Shown: positions 8,042-16,525, counted from the stretch's first letter. The stretch is 49,564 nucleotides of DNA from an uncultured Brachyspira sp. (GCF_944390845.1 NZ_CALXRM010000021.1:1-49564); one strand, 5' to 3'. The notes: generated by a model not told the origin, from the sequence alone. Made by a program: numbers and translations.

Positions 8042-8800
8042 ATGAAGATAACTTTTTTAGGAACAGGCACTTCTGACGGTGTACCTATGATAGGCTGTAA
8101 ATGTAAAGTATGCAGCAGCAAAGATAAAAGAGATAAAAGGACACGTTCTTCTATTTTAATTCAGCATAATAATAAAAATTATATTGTAGATACTTCAGCA
8201 GATTTCAGATATCAAATGCTTAGAGAAAAAATTGATAGGCTTGATGCTGTATTTTATACACATTCTCATGCGGATCATACTTCAGGTATAGTGGATTTAA
8301 GATCATTAAATTTTATTATGCATGATTCTATAGATTGTTATGGTAATAAAAATACTATGGATATATTGAGAGATAAATACGATTTCTTTTTTAATCCAAT
8401 TCAAGTTGGAGGAGGGCTTCCACAAGTAGTTTTTCATCATATTGAAAATACTATGATTTTTGATGATATTAAAGTTACTCCTATTCCAGTAAAGCATGGT
8501 ATTTTGGATATATTAGGATATAGATTTAATAATTTTACTTATATAACTGATGCCAGTTTCATAAGCGATGAAAGTTTTAAATTGATAGAAGGAACAGAAA
8601 TTTTAGTTTTGAATGGTTTAAGATACAGACCGCATCATACACATTTATCATTACAGGAATCAGTTAATATAGCTGATAAATTGGGAGTTAAAAAGGCTTA
8701 TTTTACGCATATGACACATGATGTATTGCATAGGCATTTAGAAAGAGAACTTCCATCTAATATGCATCCTGCTTATGACGGACTTACTATAGAAGTATAA
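8042..8800 (+). CDS. Metallo-beta-lactamase-fold hydrolase, PhnP-like
   Basis: 252 residues. The signature is His74-x-His76-x-Asp78-His79 in THSHADHTSG, the zinc/manganese site of metallo-beta-lactamase-fold hydrolases. The opening FLGTGTSDGVPMIGCKCKVC and the later ITDASFI and HTHLSLQES fit the PhnP/cyclic phosphodiesterase subgroup, and the N-terminal CKCKVC cysteines recall the structural zinc site of PhnP. The likely reaction is hydrolysis of a phosphodiester, perhaps a 1,2-cyclic ribose phosphate or a nucleotide. No phosphonate (phn) genes are nearby, so a phosphonate pathway is not supported. The ribosome site GGAGGTG is unusually strong for this window and lies in the arm of a long hairpin with an internal promoter. 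Confidence 0.82.
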   Translation: MKITFLGTGTSDGVPMIGCKCKVCSSKDKRDKRTRSSILIQHNNKNYIVDTSADFRYQMLREKIDRLDAVFYTHSHADHTSGIVDLRSLNFIMHDSIDCYGNKNTMDILRDKYDFFFNPIQVGGGLPQVVFHHIENTMIFDDIKVTPIPVKHGILDILGYRFNNFTYITDASFISDESFKLIEGTEILVLNGLRYRPHHTHLSLQESVNIADKLGVKKAYFTHMTHDVLHRHLERELPSNMHPAYDGLTIEV

Positions 8801-8864
8801 TCGGTTTATATAGTGTTATTATATATTTTGCTCAAATCTTATAAGTATTAACAATTTTATATTC

Positions 8865-8892
8865 TTGTTATTAATATGTTCTATGCTATAAT
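8865..8892 (+). promoter_or_regulatory. Promoter of the hldC-hldD pair
   Basis: TTGTTA (8865-8870), a 16-bp spacer and TATAAT (8887-8892) predict a start near 8899, about 26 nt before the ATG at 8925. Confidence 0.55.
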
Positions 8893-8924
8893 TAAATAAA
8901 TATATAATTGGAATAGATTTTAAT

Positions 8925-9383
8925 ATGAATAAAAAACTTATAGAAAGAAATAATTTATCTAGTATACTAGATGAATATAGAAAAGAAAATAAAAAAATAG
9001 TATTTACAAACGGCTGTTTTGATATACTTCATAGAGGACATGTTGAGTATTTACAAAAGGCTAGGGAATTGGGAGATTTACTTGTACTTGGGCTTAATAG
9101 TGATGATTCTGTTAAGCGTTTAAAAGGTAATGACAGACCAATAAATAATGAGATTGACAGAGCTATAGTTTTAGCTGCTTTGGAATGTATTACTTTTATA
9201 TCTATATTCGATGAGGATACACCTCTTGAATTGATAAAGATTGTTAAACCAGATATTTTAGTAAAGGGCGGCGACTATAAAATAGAAAATGTAGTAGGCA
9301 GAGAATATGCAAAACAGACAATATTGATTGATTTTGTAGATGGTTATTCTACTACAAATATTATAAAAAAAATTAATAGTTAA
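8925..9383 (+). CDS. hldC: D-glycero-beta-D-manno-heptose 1-phosphate adenylyltransferase
   Basis: 152 residues, the length of the free-standing adenylyltransferase (RfaE2/HldC) rather than the two-domain HldE. Nucleotidyltransferase motifs are clear: TNGCFDILHRGHVEYL with the HxGH-type HRGH, then LGLNSDDSVKRLKGNDRP, VKGGDY and the terminal YSTTNIIKKI. It transfers AMP from ATP to heptose 1-phosphate, giving ADP-D-glycero-D-manno-heptose. The epimerase that acts next in the pathway is the following gene, 37 bases downstream. The kinase, isomerase and phosphatase of the pathway are not in the window. The product would feed lipooligosaccharide core synthesis in this Gram-negative-type envelope. 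Older name rfaE2. Confidence 0.92.
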   Translation: MNKKLIERNNLSSILDEYRKENKKIVFTNGCFDILHRGHVEYLQKARELGDLLVLGLNSDDSVKRLKGNDRPINNEIDRAIVLAALECITFISIFDEDTPLELIKIVKPDILVKGGDYKIENVVGREYAKQTILIDFVDGYSTTNIIKKINS

Positions 9384-9420
9384 TTTAATATTAACAAAAT
9401 AAAATTAAAGGAGTATAAAT

Positions 9421-10377
9421 ATGATTATAGTAACAGGCGGAGCTGGATTTATAGGTTCTAATATAGTAAGAGGATTAAATAATTTAGGTATTGATGATAT
9501 ATTAATAGTTGATAATTTGAAAAATGTTTCCAAACATAAGAATTTAAATAGAATTAAGTTTAAAGACTATATGGATAAAGAAGAATTTACTTTAGATTAT
9601 TTAACTTCATTTGTAAATAATAATAAAGTTGATGCAATATTTCATCAGGGTGCTTGTTCTGATACTATGGAAACAGACGGCAAATATATGATGAAAAATA
9701 ATTATGAATATACAAAAAATATTCTTCATATATGTTTGGATAAGAAAATAAGACTTTTTTATGCTTCAAGTGCCTCTGTATATGGTAATGGTGAAAATGG
9801 TTTTGAAGAAGATGAAAAAAATGAGTATCCTTTGAATGTTTATGCTTTCTCAAAATATCAATTTGACAGATATTTAAATAAATTATTTAGAGAAAATAAA
9901 GTTAATACTCAAGTTGTAGGATTAAGATATTTTAATGTTTATGGTCCTCAAGAAAATCATAAAGGAAGAATGGCATCAGTAGCTTTTCATTTATTTAATC
10001 AAATTAAAGCAGGCGAAAAGATGAAAATATTTGAAGGCAGTGAAAATTTCTTAAGAGATTTCGTTCATATTGATGATGTTGTTTCAGTTAATAATTTCTT
10101 CTTTGAAAATGCAGATAAATCAGGTATATTTAATTGCGGTACAGGAAATGCAGAAAGTTTTGTTGAAATAGCTAAGGCATTAAAAGAAGTTTATTCTAAT
10201 GCTGAAATAGAATATATACCTTTCCCAGATGCTTTAAAAGGCAAATATCAAAAATATACTCAAGCAGATTTGAAAAAATTAAGAAATGCTGGTTATGATA
10301 AAAGTTTTATGAATGTTAATACCGGTGTAAAAAAATACGCTGAAGTTTTAGAAAAAAGTAACGGATATTTGATGTAA
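9421..10377 (+). CDS. hldD: ADP-L-glycero-D-manno-heptose 6-epimerase
   Basis: 318 residues, full length for the HldD/RfaD/GmhD short-chain dehydrogenase family. The N-terminal GGAGFIGSN binds NADP; the YAFSKYQFD segment supplies the Tyr-x-x-x-Lys pair. HQGACSDTMETDG, LRYFNVYGPQE and HKGRMASVAFH are characteristic of HldD. It inverts C6 of ADP-heptose to the L-glycero form used for lipid A core. AAAGGAG at 9407-9413 supports the ATG at 9421. It is in an operon with hldC. Confidence 0.93.
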   Translation: MIIVTGGAGFIGSNIVRGLNNLGIDDILIVDNLKNVSKHKNLNRIKFKDYMDKEEFTLDYLTSFVNNNKVDAIFHQGACSDTMETDGKYMMKNNYEYTKNILHICLDKKIRLFYASSASVYGNGENGFEEDEKNEYPLNVYAFSKYQFDRYLNKLFRENKVNTQVVGLRYFNVYGPQENHKGRMASVAFHLFNQIKAGEKMKIFEGSENFLRDFVHIDDVVSVNNFFFENADKSGIFNCGTGNAESFVEIAKALKEVYSNAEIEYIPFPDALKGKYQKYTQADLKKLRNAGYDKSFMNVNTGVKKYAEVLEKSNGYLM

Positions 10378-10459
10378 TAACAAAAAAGTAGTACAAAATG
10401 TTTTACTATTATCTATTATAATGCTTTTAAAATATATAGTTTTTATTTAGGATAGTATT

Positions 10460-10906
10460 ATGAAAAATATCATTTTATTTTTGTTTTGTATTTTAGTATA
10501 TTCTTTGCCTTTGTTTTCTCAGGATCCTGAAGAAGCGGCTAAATTACTTGAATTAATTAATGCTGAAAGGAAAAAAGCAGGTCTTTATGAGTATAAAACA
10601 AGTGATGAATTAAAGAATGTGGCAGCGATAAGAGCAGAGGAGATAGCAGAAGTATTTGAATCATCAAGACCGGACGGCAGAGAGATATATACAGTTTATA
10701 CAGACAATAATATTAGAGTGGCATATTATGGGGAATCTATAAGAAGCGGACATCAAACAGCAGATGGAATTTTTAGAGCTATGATGAAAGACCAAAATGA
10801 TTCATCATCTATTTTGGATATAGACTATACGTACATTGGAGTAGGTATATATAAGAATGCTAAAAATACTTATTGGGCTATTCTTTATTGTTCATTAGCT
10901 GATTAA
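10460..10906 (+). CDS. Small secreted CAP/SCP-domain protein
   Basis: 148 residues: a signal peptide (residues 1-20, ending LPLFSQ) and a minimal CAP domain. Features of the fold are LLELINAERKKAGL, the helix with LKNVAAIRAEEIAE, the strand SSRPDGREIYTVY, YGESIRSG and the final IGVGIYKNAKNTYWAILYCS. The His that usually stands in the A-x-x-H-S site is replaced, as helix 2 reads AAIRAEEIAE and the following FESSRPDGR retains only the core pattern, so a catalytic role is doubtful. Bacterial CAP proteins bind wall or lipid ligands; the function here is unknown. A TATAAT lies at 10417-10422 without a good -35 partner. Confidence 0.75.
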   Translation: MKNIILFLFCILVYSLPLFSQDPEEAAKLLELINAERKKAGLYEYKTSDELKNVAAIRAEEIAEVFESSRPDGREIYTVYTDNNIRVAYYGESIRSGHQTADGIFRAMMKDQNDSSSILDIDYTYIGVGIYKNAKNTYWAILYCSLAD

Positions 10907-10950
10907 ATAATATTTTTATTATAATATAAATTAAAATGGAGTAAACTCTT

Positions 10951-11160
10951 ATGAAAAAAATTATTTTTATTTCTTGTATGATATTGTCAATGATTTTTAT
11001 ATCTTGTGAAGATGATAAAGTAGAAAAGAAAATTGATAAAGTAACTGATAAAATAGAAAAATCAATGGACAAAGCAGAAGATAAAATCGAGAAAGCAGGA
11101 AAAGAAACAGAAAAAGCTTTAGATAAAGCAGGAGATAAAATAGACGAACTTTTTGATTAA
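10951..11160 (+). CDS. Small lipoprotein with amphipathic helical repeats
   Basis: 69 residues. A lipoprotein signal leads to Cys19 in MIFISCEDD. The mature part of about 50 residues is almost all Lys, Glu, Asp, Ala and Ile in short repeats (KIDKVTDKIEKS, KAEDKIEKAGKE, KALDKAGDKIDE), an amphipathic helix like those of small entericidin/Lpp-like or apolipoprotein-like proteins. It would sit as a lipid-anchored helix on a membrane. TGGAG at 10936-10940 is the ribosome site. It ends just before a bidirectional terminator. Specific function unknown. Confidence 0.75.
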   Translation: MKKIIFISCMILSMIFISCEDDKVEKKIDKVTDKIEKSMDKAEDKIEKAGKETEKALDKAGDKIDELFD

Positions 11161-11181
11161 TTTTATAAATTAGTTAAATTT

Positions 11182-11220
11182 AAAAAGGCTTGAGTTTTTT
11201 ATGAACCCAAGCCTTTTATT
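11182..11220. terminator. Bidirectional terminator between convergent lipoprotein genes
   Basis: AAAAGGCTTG (11183-11192) pairs with CAAGCCTTTT (11208-11217), with an inner GTT/AAC extension. A-rich and T-rich flanks allow it to stop transcription from both sides. It overlaps the stop codon of the minus-strand gene. Confidence 0.88.
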
Positions 11221-12148
11221 ATTTTTTATTTATTGTTTGAGAACTTTCTTCTCCTAATTGTAATGTAAATAATGAATAGTCAATTTTGTTTGTATATGAT
11301 CTGTCTTTTGCAACTTCTTCAATATATTTTCCTATTGTATCTACATCTTTATAAGTAGATGTTAAACCTTGACCTGTAATTGTAAGAGTATTATTTTCAA
11401 ATTTTAAAGTATCTTTTTGAGATATATTATAATATTTCATAGCTTCTGTTATTACAATACTTTCTGCCTCTCCAAAACTTATTGTACCAGTGCTTGGTAT
11501 ATTTCTTTTGGCAGAATTATGATTTAATATATATTCATTTTCAGAAATTTTTATCAATTTATCAGTATATTCTTCTTCGAGTATTACGTTTCCACCTTCA
11601 TATCCTTTATTAATGACATATCCGTCAGATGTTATTTGTATTTCATTGCCATTTTGTCCATTGCCTATATAATATGTTCCAGTATAATCAGATGGTATAT
11701 ATCCGCTTACTTCTTTCAAATTTCCGCTTACACTATTATCATTAATTTGACCAGATAATGATAAACTTCCGCCGCTTAAATTAAGTGATACATCTACAGT
11801 ATTCATATCAGAAGCACTTTGAGAAAACATTAATGATTTTGTAGTTGCTGATGAGGTATTATCATATTTTATAGTAGGCATTTGTCCTTTTATTGTATAC
11901 TGTGAATCAGATTTTTTAGTAACCATTTCTTTTTTTATTGTTAATAGTCCATTCTCTATATTCATATAAATACTTCCATCTTCATTGATAGATAAAGCAG
12001 AAGCATTCCCAAATGTTCCGAATGAGAAATTACCTGTAAAAGATTGTGAATGGGCAGTATTATTATTAGTGTTTGGATCAGTTGGCGTTTTAGAACAACT
12101 GAATATAAAAATTAATAGAAATAGTGTAAATATAATTTGTTTTTTCAT
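11219..12148 (-). CDS. Lipoprotein of unknown function
   Basis: 309 residues. The signal MKKQIIFTLFLLIFIFSC gives lipidation at Cys18, followed by an Asn/Thr-rich linker (TPTDPNTNNNT). The mature part is rich in Ser, Thr, Gly and Ile with alternating beta patterns (GSLSLSGQINDNSVSGN, GTYYIGNGQNGNEIQI), suggesting a beta-sandwich or lipocalin-like fold. I do not recognise the family. A good ribosome site (AAGGAGA) lies before the ATG. It is a single gene that ends in the bidirectional terminator. Confidence 0.75.
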   Translation of the reverse strand: MKKQIIFTLFLLIFIFSCSKTPTDPNTNNNTAHSQSFTGNFSFGTFGNASALSINEDGSIYMNIENGLLTIKKEMVTKKSDSQYTIKGQMPTIKYDNTSSATTKSLMFSQSASDMNTVDVSLNLSGGSLSLSGQINDNSVSGNLKEVSGYIPSDYTGTYYIGNGQNGNEIQITSDGYVINKGYEGGNVILEEEYTDKLIKISENEYILNHNSAKRNIPSTGTISFGEAESIVITEAMKYYNISQKDTLKFENNTLTITGQGLTSTYKDVDTIGKYIEEVAKDRSYTNKIDYSLFTLQLGEESSQTINKK

Positions 12149-12258
12149 ATTTTTCTCCTTAAAAAATATATTTATTAATTAAAATTTTTGCAATGACAAA
12201 AGATAGGATATTATTGATTAAATAGGTATTTTTAATTGATATATTATTATTATTGAAA

Positions 12259-12274
12259 ACTATAAATTTATAGT
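12259..12274. repeat. 16-bp perfect palindrome
   Basis: ACTATAAATTTATAGT reads the same on both strands and abuts the heptamer array. It could be a dimeric-regulator site, but chance is possible in such AT-rich DNA. Confidence 0.8.
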
Positions 12275-12275
12275 A

Positions 12276-12317
12276 GAGCTTGGAGCTTGGAGCTTGGAGC
12301 TTGGAGCTTGGAGCTTG
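12276..12317. repeat. Heptamer tandem repeat, 6 x GAGCTTG
   Basis: Six perfect 7-bp units. The unit length is the same as in the array at 1-84, and both units end in CTTG. The repeats are about 170 bp upstream of the lipoprotein gene start. Confidence 0.97.
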
Positions 12318-12472
12318 GACTGTTTTTTAAGTAAAATAAATTATACATAAAGCCATTATATATTTATATTTTATTATGTCAATATTTTTTATAATACTTT
12401 GAAATATTATAATATTATACCATAAACTAACTCATAGATTTTTATGCAGCAAAATGTATATAAATAAAAAAT

Positions 12473-12510
12473 AAAAGGCTTAAGTTTTTTATTAAACCCA
12501 AGCATTTTAT
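12473..12510 (-). terminator. Terminator of the gltX-response regulator operon
   Basis: An imperfect hairpin (AAAAGGCTTA against CAAGCATTTT) followed on the minus strand by a T-rich run. It is about 90% identical to the terminator at 11183-11219. Confidence 0.75.
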
Positions 12511-12526
12511 ATAATTAAATCTTTAA

Positions 12527-12919
12527 TTATTTATTTTCATGATTTTTTTTGTATTCTATTGCTTCTTGTACTATTGGCACTAATACATCAAAATCTAATG
12601 GTTTTTCGATAAGTCTGAATACTCCTTCAGCAATAATTTCTTTAACCATCTCTGTGTTACCATAAGCAGTTATTATTATGATAGGTATAGAACTTTTTCT
12701 TTTTTTCATTTCTCTGATTAAAGCAAGTCCAGTCATAGATGGCATAAGCAAATCTGTAATAATAACATCAACAGGATTATGCTCCAATATAGTTATTGCA
12801 GATTTACCATTTTCTGCTGTAACAACTTCGAGATTATGAGGCTCAAAGGTGTATGTTAGAAGATCCCTAATAGGTTCTTCATCATCTACAGCAAGTATCA
12901 AAGGTTTACCGTTTATCAT
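12527..12919 (-). CDS. Single-domain response regulator (CheY-like)
   Basis: 130 residues, a lone receiver domain. The acidic pocket is Asp12-Asp13, the phosphorylation site is Asp56 (VIITDLLMP), and the switch residues are Thr84 (IIITAYG) and Lys106 (IEKPLD). No output domain is attached, so it must act by protein contact, as CheY or a phosphorelay protein does. The cognate kinase is not nearby. The gene starts 18 bases after gltX ends, so both are on one transcript, an unexpected partner for a tRNA synthetase. AGGGA lies upstream of the ATG. It differs from a chemotaxis CheY in lacking any che neighbours, and its true role is unknown. Confidence 0.88.
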   Translation of the reverse strand: MINGKPLILAVDDEEPIRDLLTYTFEPHNLEVVTAENGKSAITILEHNPVDVIITDLLMPSMTGLALIREMKKRKSSIPIIIITAYGNTEMVKEIIAEGVFRLIEKPLDFDVLVPIVQEAIEYKKNHENK

Positions 12920-12937
12920 ACTTAAATCCCTAATATA

Positions 12938-14383
12938 TTAAATGTATTTAGATAATCTATAGAGAACATTTTTTTTACCTAGAAGTTCGCATATATGAGA
13001 TAGTTCGCTTCCAGCAGCACTTCCAGTTAATACATAACGTATTGGGTGATATAGATTAGGACCTTTTAATCCAGTTTCTTTTTGTGCTTTTTTGATTAAT
13101 GCTTTCATATATTCATCAGTTATTTCTTCGGTATTTTCTATATCCTCTTTGATGAATTTAAGTAATTTTTTGCTTTCTTCTTTGTTTACGAGTTCTTTCA
13201 TCTCATCAGTGAGTTCAAAGTCATTTTCAAAGAATACAGGTACATATTTAACGATATCAGATAAAACAACACAGTTATGTCTTATAACAGAAACAAGCTT
13301 TTTAGCCCAAGCATGTTCTTCTTCTGTGTAATTTTCTTTTAAGAAGCCGCCTTTAACTAAATATGGTATGAATAAATCAGTTATTTCATCTAAATCAGTA
13401 TTTTTAATATGCCAAGCATTTAAGTGTCTTAATTTAGCAGTATCAAAAATAGCAGGGCTTTTAGAGAAACGGTCTAATTTGAATGCTTTAATCATATCAT
13501 CATCAACCATAGTTTCCATAGCTTCTGGGTGAGTCCAACCAAGTAAAGCTAAGAAGTTTCTCATAGCTTGAGGAAGGAATCCTTCATCTTTATATTCCAT
13601 TAAAGTAGCTGCACCATGTCTTTTTGATAATTTCTTTCTGTCATTACCTAATATTGAAGAAGTATGTGCAAATCTAGGAGGTTCAGCACCTAATGCTTCA
13701 TATATAAGTATTTGTTTTGGAGTATTTGATATATGATCTTCGCCTCTGATAACATGTGAAATTTTCATAAGCATATCATCTATAACAACAGCATAGTTAT
13801 AAGTAGGGAAGCCATTTTCTCTAACTATAATTATGTCTCCAATTTCATCACTATTAGTTTTTACAACTCCTCTAACGAAGTCGTCAAAAGTTACTATTTG
13901 ATTTTTTGGAACTCTGAATCTTATTTTAGCAGGTTCTCCATTTGCAACTCTTCTTTTAGCCTCTTCTAAAGGTATATCTTTACATTTACCATCATAAATA
14001 ATAGGCTGATTAAGAGTTCTCTGCATATTAGATTTTTTCTCTAATTCTTCGGAAGTACAAAAACAATAGTATGCTTTTCCTTCTTCCATAAGTTTTTCAG
14101 TATATTTTTTATATATGTCAAGTCTTTCAGACTGAAAATACGGACCATAATCTCCGCCGATTTCCGGACCTTCGTCCCAATCTATACCTAGCCATTTTAA
14201 TGATTTTATAGCCATATCAACAGCTTCTTTAGTGCTTCTTTCTTGGTCTGTATCTTCTATTCTTAGAATTAATTTTCCTTTTATAGCTTTGGCATATAAC
14301 CAATTAAATAATGCAGTTCTAGCATTTCCTATATGTAAAAAGCCTGTTGGAGATGGAGCGAAACGAACTCTAATATCCGACAT
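12938..14383 (-). CDS. gltX: Glutamyl-tRNA synthetase
   Basis: 481 residues, full length for a bacterial class I GluRS. The ATP site signatures are HIGN at 17-20 (FAPSPTGFLHIGNARTALFN) and KLSKR at 251-255. Other family segments are RIEDTDQERS, RGEDHISNTP and the anticodon-binding C-terminal half with ending ELLGKKNVLYRL. It charges tRNA-Glu with glutamate and, in bacteria lacking GlnRS, may also charge tRNA-Gln. CAAGGAG stands before the ATG, and a promoter is seen at 14416-14443. It is co-transcribed with the response regulator. Confidence 0.96.
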   Translation of the reverse strand: MSDIRVRFAPSPTGFLHIGNARTALFNWLYAKAIKGKLILRIEDTDQERSTKEAVDMAIKSLKWLGIDWDEGPEIGGDYGPYFQSERLDIYKKYTEKLMEEGKAYYCFCTSEELEKKSNMQRTLNQPIIYDGKCKDIPLEEAKRRVANGEPAKIRFRVPKNQIVTFDDFVRGVVKTNSDEIGDIIIVRENGFPTYNYAVVIDDMLMKISHVIRGEDHISNTPKQILIYEALGAEPPRFAHTSSILGNDRKKLSKRHGAATLMEYKDEGFLPQAMRNFLALLGWTHPEAMETMVDDDMIKAFKLDRFSKSPAIFDTAKLRHLNAWHIKNTDLDEITDLFIPYLVKGGFLKENYTEEEHAWAKKLVSVIRHNCVVLSDIVKYVPVFFENDFELTDEMKELVNKEESKKLLKFIKEDIENTEEITDEYMKALIKKAQKETGLKGPNLYHPIRYVLTGSAAGSELSHICELLGKKNVLYRLSKYI

Positions 14384-14415
14384 AAAACTTACTCCTTGAT
14401 TTAAAAACTTGCCTT

Positions 14416-14443
14416 ATTATACATCAAAACAAATAAATATCAA
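14416..14443 (-). promoter_or_regulatory. Promoter of gltX
   Basis: On the minus strand TTGATA (14443-14438), a 16-bp spacer and TATAAT (14421-14416) predict a start near 14409, about 26 nt before the gltX ATG. Confidence 0.65.
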
Positions 14444-14549
14444 TTATATAATAGTTTTATGCAAAAATAAATTTTTTAATAAAATGTTTATTCAGTAATA
14501 TAAAATACTAATATTATTTTTATAGTGGATATTTTTTGTATATTATAGC

Positions 14550-14578
14550 TTGAAATATTTTTTTATATATGTTATATT
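14550..14578 (+). promoter_or_regulatory. Promoter of the gmk-rpoZ-miaA operon
   Basis: TTGAAA (14550-14555), a 17-bp spacer and TATATT (14573-14578) predict a start near 14585, about 20 nt before the gmk ATG. Confidence 0.55.
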
Positions 14579-14605
14579 ATATGCTAATTCTATATTTGGT
14601 GTACT

Positions 14606-15157
14606 ATGAGCAATATTGTTGTTATTACAGCCCCATCAGCTGCAGGAAAAACTACATTAATTAAAAAATATTTATCTAATCATCCAAACGCAACCTTCAG
14701 CGTTTCTCACACTACTAGGCCTCAAAGACCAAATGAAGTTGATGGAAAAGACTATTATTTTATAGATAAAGAAAAATTTGAACAGATGATAAATGACGGA
14801 GATTTTATAGAATGGGCTTCTGTTCATGATAATTATTATGGTACATCTTTCAGAGAATTAGAAAAAGCAGATGATGAAGAAAAGATTTTGATACTTGATA
14901 TAGATATTCAGGGTGCTTTATATATAAAAGAAAAAGGAATAGATGCTAATTATATATTTATAACACCTCCTTCTATGGAAATTTTAAAGAAAAGACTTGA
15001 AGGCAGAGGCACTGAAACAGAAGAAAGTATCAAACTTAGATTATGGAATGCCAAAAGAGAATTAGAATATAAAGATAAATTTGATATTATCATAGAAAAT
15101 GATGATATTGATGAAGCTTATAAAAAACTTGAAGAAGCTATAAATTCTAAATTATAA
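14606..15157 (+). CDS. gmk: Guanylate kinase
   Basis: 183 residues, the usual size. The P-loop near residues 7-17 is TAPSAAGKTTL, with Ala where most enzymes have Gly (GPSGAGKS). The GMP-binding segment is VSHTTRPQRPNEVDGKDYYFI, and LILDIDIQGA is the Walker B region. It phosphorylates GMP and dGMP to the diphosphates using ATP. It is first in an operon with rpoZ and miaA, an order shared with other spirochaetes. Confidence 0.95.
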   Translation: MSNIVVITAPSAAGKTTLIKKYLSNHPNATFSVSHTTRPQRPNEVDGKDYYFIDKEKFEQMINDGDFIEWASVHDNYYGTSFRELEKADDEEKILILDIDIQGALYIKEKGIDANYIFITPPSMEILKKRLEGRGTETEESIKLRLWNAKRELEYKDKFDIIIENDDIDEAYKKLEEAINSKL

Positions 15158-15182
15158 AAATCAACTATATGGAGTTTAATAT

Positions 15183-15593
15183 ATGGGTATAATACCGTTA
15201 GAAAAACTTATAGAATATAAAGGCAATCGTTATGAGCTTAGCAGAGCCATGATAGAATTAGCTAAAAATGGAAATGCACTTCTTAAAGGTGAAACTAAAT
15301 ACAGAGGCGGAAAATATATACCTACTGTTATGAAAAATATACTTGACGGAAAAATTAAGTATGAATATGAAGAAGGTGTTGATATGACTATAGATGAAGA
15401 AGCACCTTTTAAACATTCTGAAACATCTTATGATGAAACTGAATATGCAACAGAAGAAGAAGTAGTGGAAGAAGAAGCTGTTCCTGAATACTCTGCTTCT
15501 GATATGGACGATTCAGATGATGATTTTGAAGATGAAGAAGATGATGAAAAGCCAAAAAAGAAAAAAAGAGCTTCTAAGAAAAAAGATGAATAA
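15183..15593 (+). CDS. rpoZ: RNA polymerase omega subunit with acidic tail
   Basis: 136 residues. The first about 65 residues match the spirochaete form of omega (IPLEKLIEYKGNRYELSRAMIELAKNG, then KYIPTVMKNILDGKI). Omega wraps the beta-prime subunit and helps assemble RNA polymerase. The assignment also rests on its place between gmk and miaA. Beyond residue 70 there is a long low-complexity tail of Glu/Asp/Ser ending in KPKKKKRASKKKDE, roughly doubling the size of a normal omega. It starts 25 bases after gmk and ends 5 bases before miaA. Confidence 0.78.
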   Translation: MGIIPLEKLIEYKGNRYELSRAMIELAKNGNALLKGETKYRGGKYIPTVMKNILDGKIKYEYEEGVDMTIDEEAPFKHSETSYDETEYATEEEVVEEEAVPEYSASDMDDSDDDFEDEEDDEKPKKKKRASKKKDE

Positions 15594-15598
15594 TTAAA

Positions 15599-16525
15599 GT
15601 GAAAAAAATAGTATTTATATCTGGTGCAACCGCATCAGGAAAAAGTAGCTTTGTACATAAACTAATAGATAATTATTTCAATAAAGCCGCCATAATATCT
15701 ATAGACTCAATTCAAGTTTATAGATATATGGATATAGGCTCAGCAAAACCCTCCAGAGAAGAAATTAATAAATATAATTACAAAATGGTTGATATACTTG
15801 AACCTACAACAAATTTTAATATAAAAGATTATCTTGATATATTTAAAAATGTCATTGAAAATACAGATAATATTCCAATATTTGGAGTAGGGGGTACAGG
15901 TTTTTATATAGATGCGATAAAATATGGCATTTTTGATGAAGAAAATGATAATAAAGAAAATTCTGAAGCTATAAGAAAAGAACTTTATGACAGAATAGAT
16001 AAATATGGACTTGAAAGCTTATATTCAGAGCTTTTGAATGTTGATAAAGAAGCAGCTGAAAATTTAGATAGATTCAATGCAAGGCGTGTTGTAAGGGCTT
16101 TAGAAGTTTATTACAATACCGGTAAGAAGTTTTCAGAATTAAAAAAACAAAGAAAACCTGTGGTTGATTTAGATTATTTAAGCTATATTATTGATATTGA
16201 TAGAGATGTTCTTTATGATAATATTAATAAAAGAGTTGACATAATGTTTGAAAAAGGCTTGCTTGATGAAGTAAAAAGAGTTATAGAGCTTGGTGTTGAT
16301 AATAGTTATACTTCTATGCAGGCTATAGGCTATAAAGAAGTATATGATTATTTAGTTAATAATTCTATGACTTTAGAAGAAACTATTGAACTTATCAAAA
16401 AGCGTACTAGAAATTTTGCTAAAAGACAGTTAACTTGGTTTAGACGTGAAGAGCACAGAAGAATAAATGAAAATGATTTGGAAAAAGTTGCTGAAGAAAT
16501 AAAATCTTTTTATAATATCAATTAA
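15599..16525 (+). CDS. miaA: tRNA dimethylallyltransferase
   Basis: 308 residues, full length. P-loop SGATASGKSSF at the N-terminus, then the signature SIDSIQVYRYMDIGSAKPS (prenyl acceptor region), VGGTGFYIDA, DRFNARRVVRALEVY and TRNFAKRQLTWFRR near the C-terminus. It adds a dimethylallyl group to N6 of A37 in tRNAs reading UNN codons. The start is GTG, five bases after the rpoZ stop, so translation is probably coupled. It converges on the TPR gene with only 21 bases between and no terminator. Confidence 0.95.
   Translation: MKKIVFISGATASGKSSFVHKLIDNYFNKAAIISIDSIQVYRYMDIGSAKPSREEINKYNYKMVDILEPTTNFNIKDYLDIFKNVIENTDNIPIFGVGGTGFYIDAIKYGIFDEENDNKENSEAIRKELYDRIDKYGLESLYSELLNVDKEAAENLDRFNARRVVRALEVYYNTGKKFSELKKQRKPVVDLDYLSYIIDIDRDVLYDNINKRVDIMFEKGLLDEVKRVIELGVDNSYTSMQAIGYKEVYDYLVNNSMTLEETIELIKKRTRNFAKRQLTWFRREEHRRINENDLEKVAEEIKSFYNIN

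Larger units (their letters stand above)
12149..12526. other. Intergenic stretch with palindrome, repeats and terminator
   Basis: This 378-bp gap separates two minus-strand genes. It holds, in order, the leader of the lipoprotein gene, a 16-bp palindrome, a six-copy heptamer array and a terminator. I see no reading frame with a ribosome site and no structured RNA gene. Confidence 0.8.
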
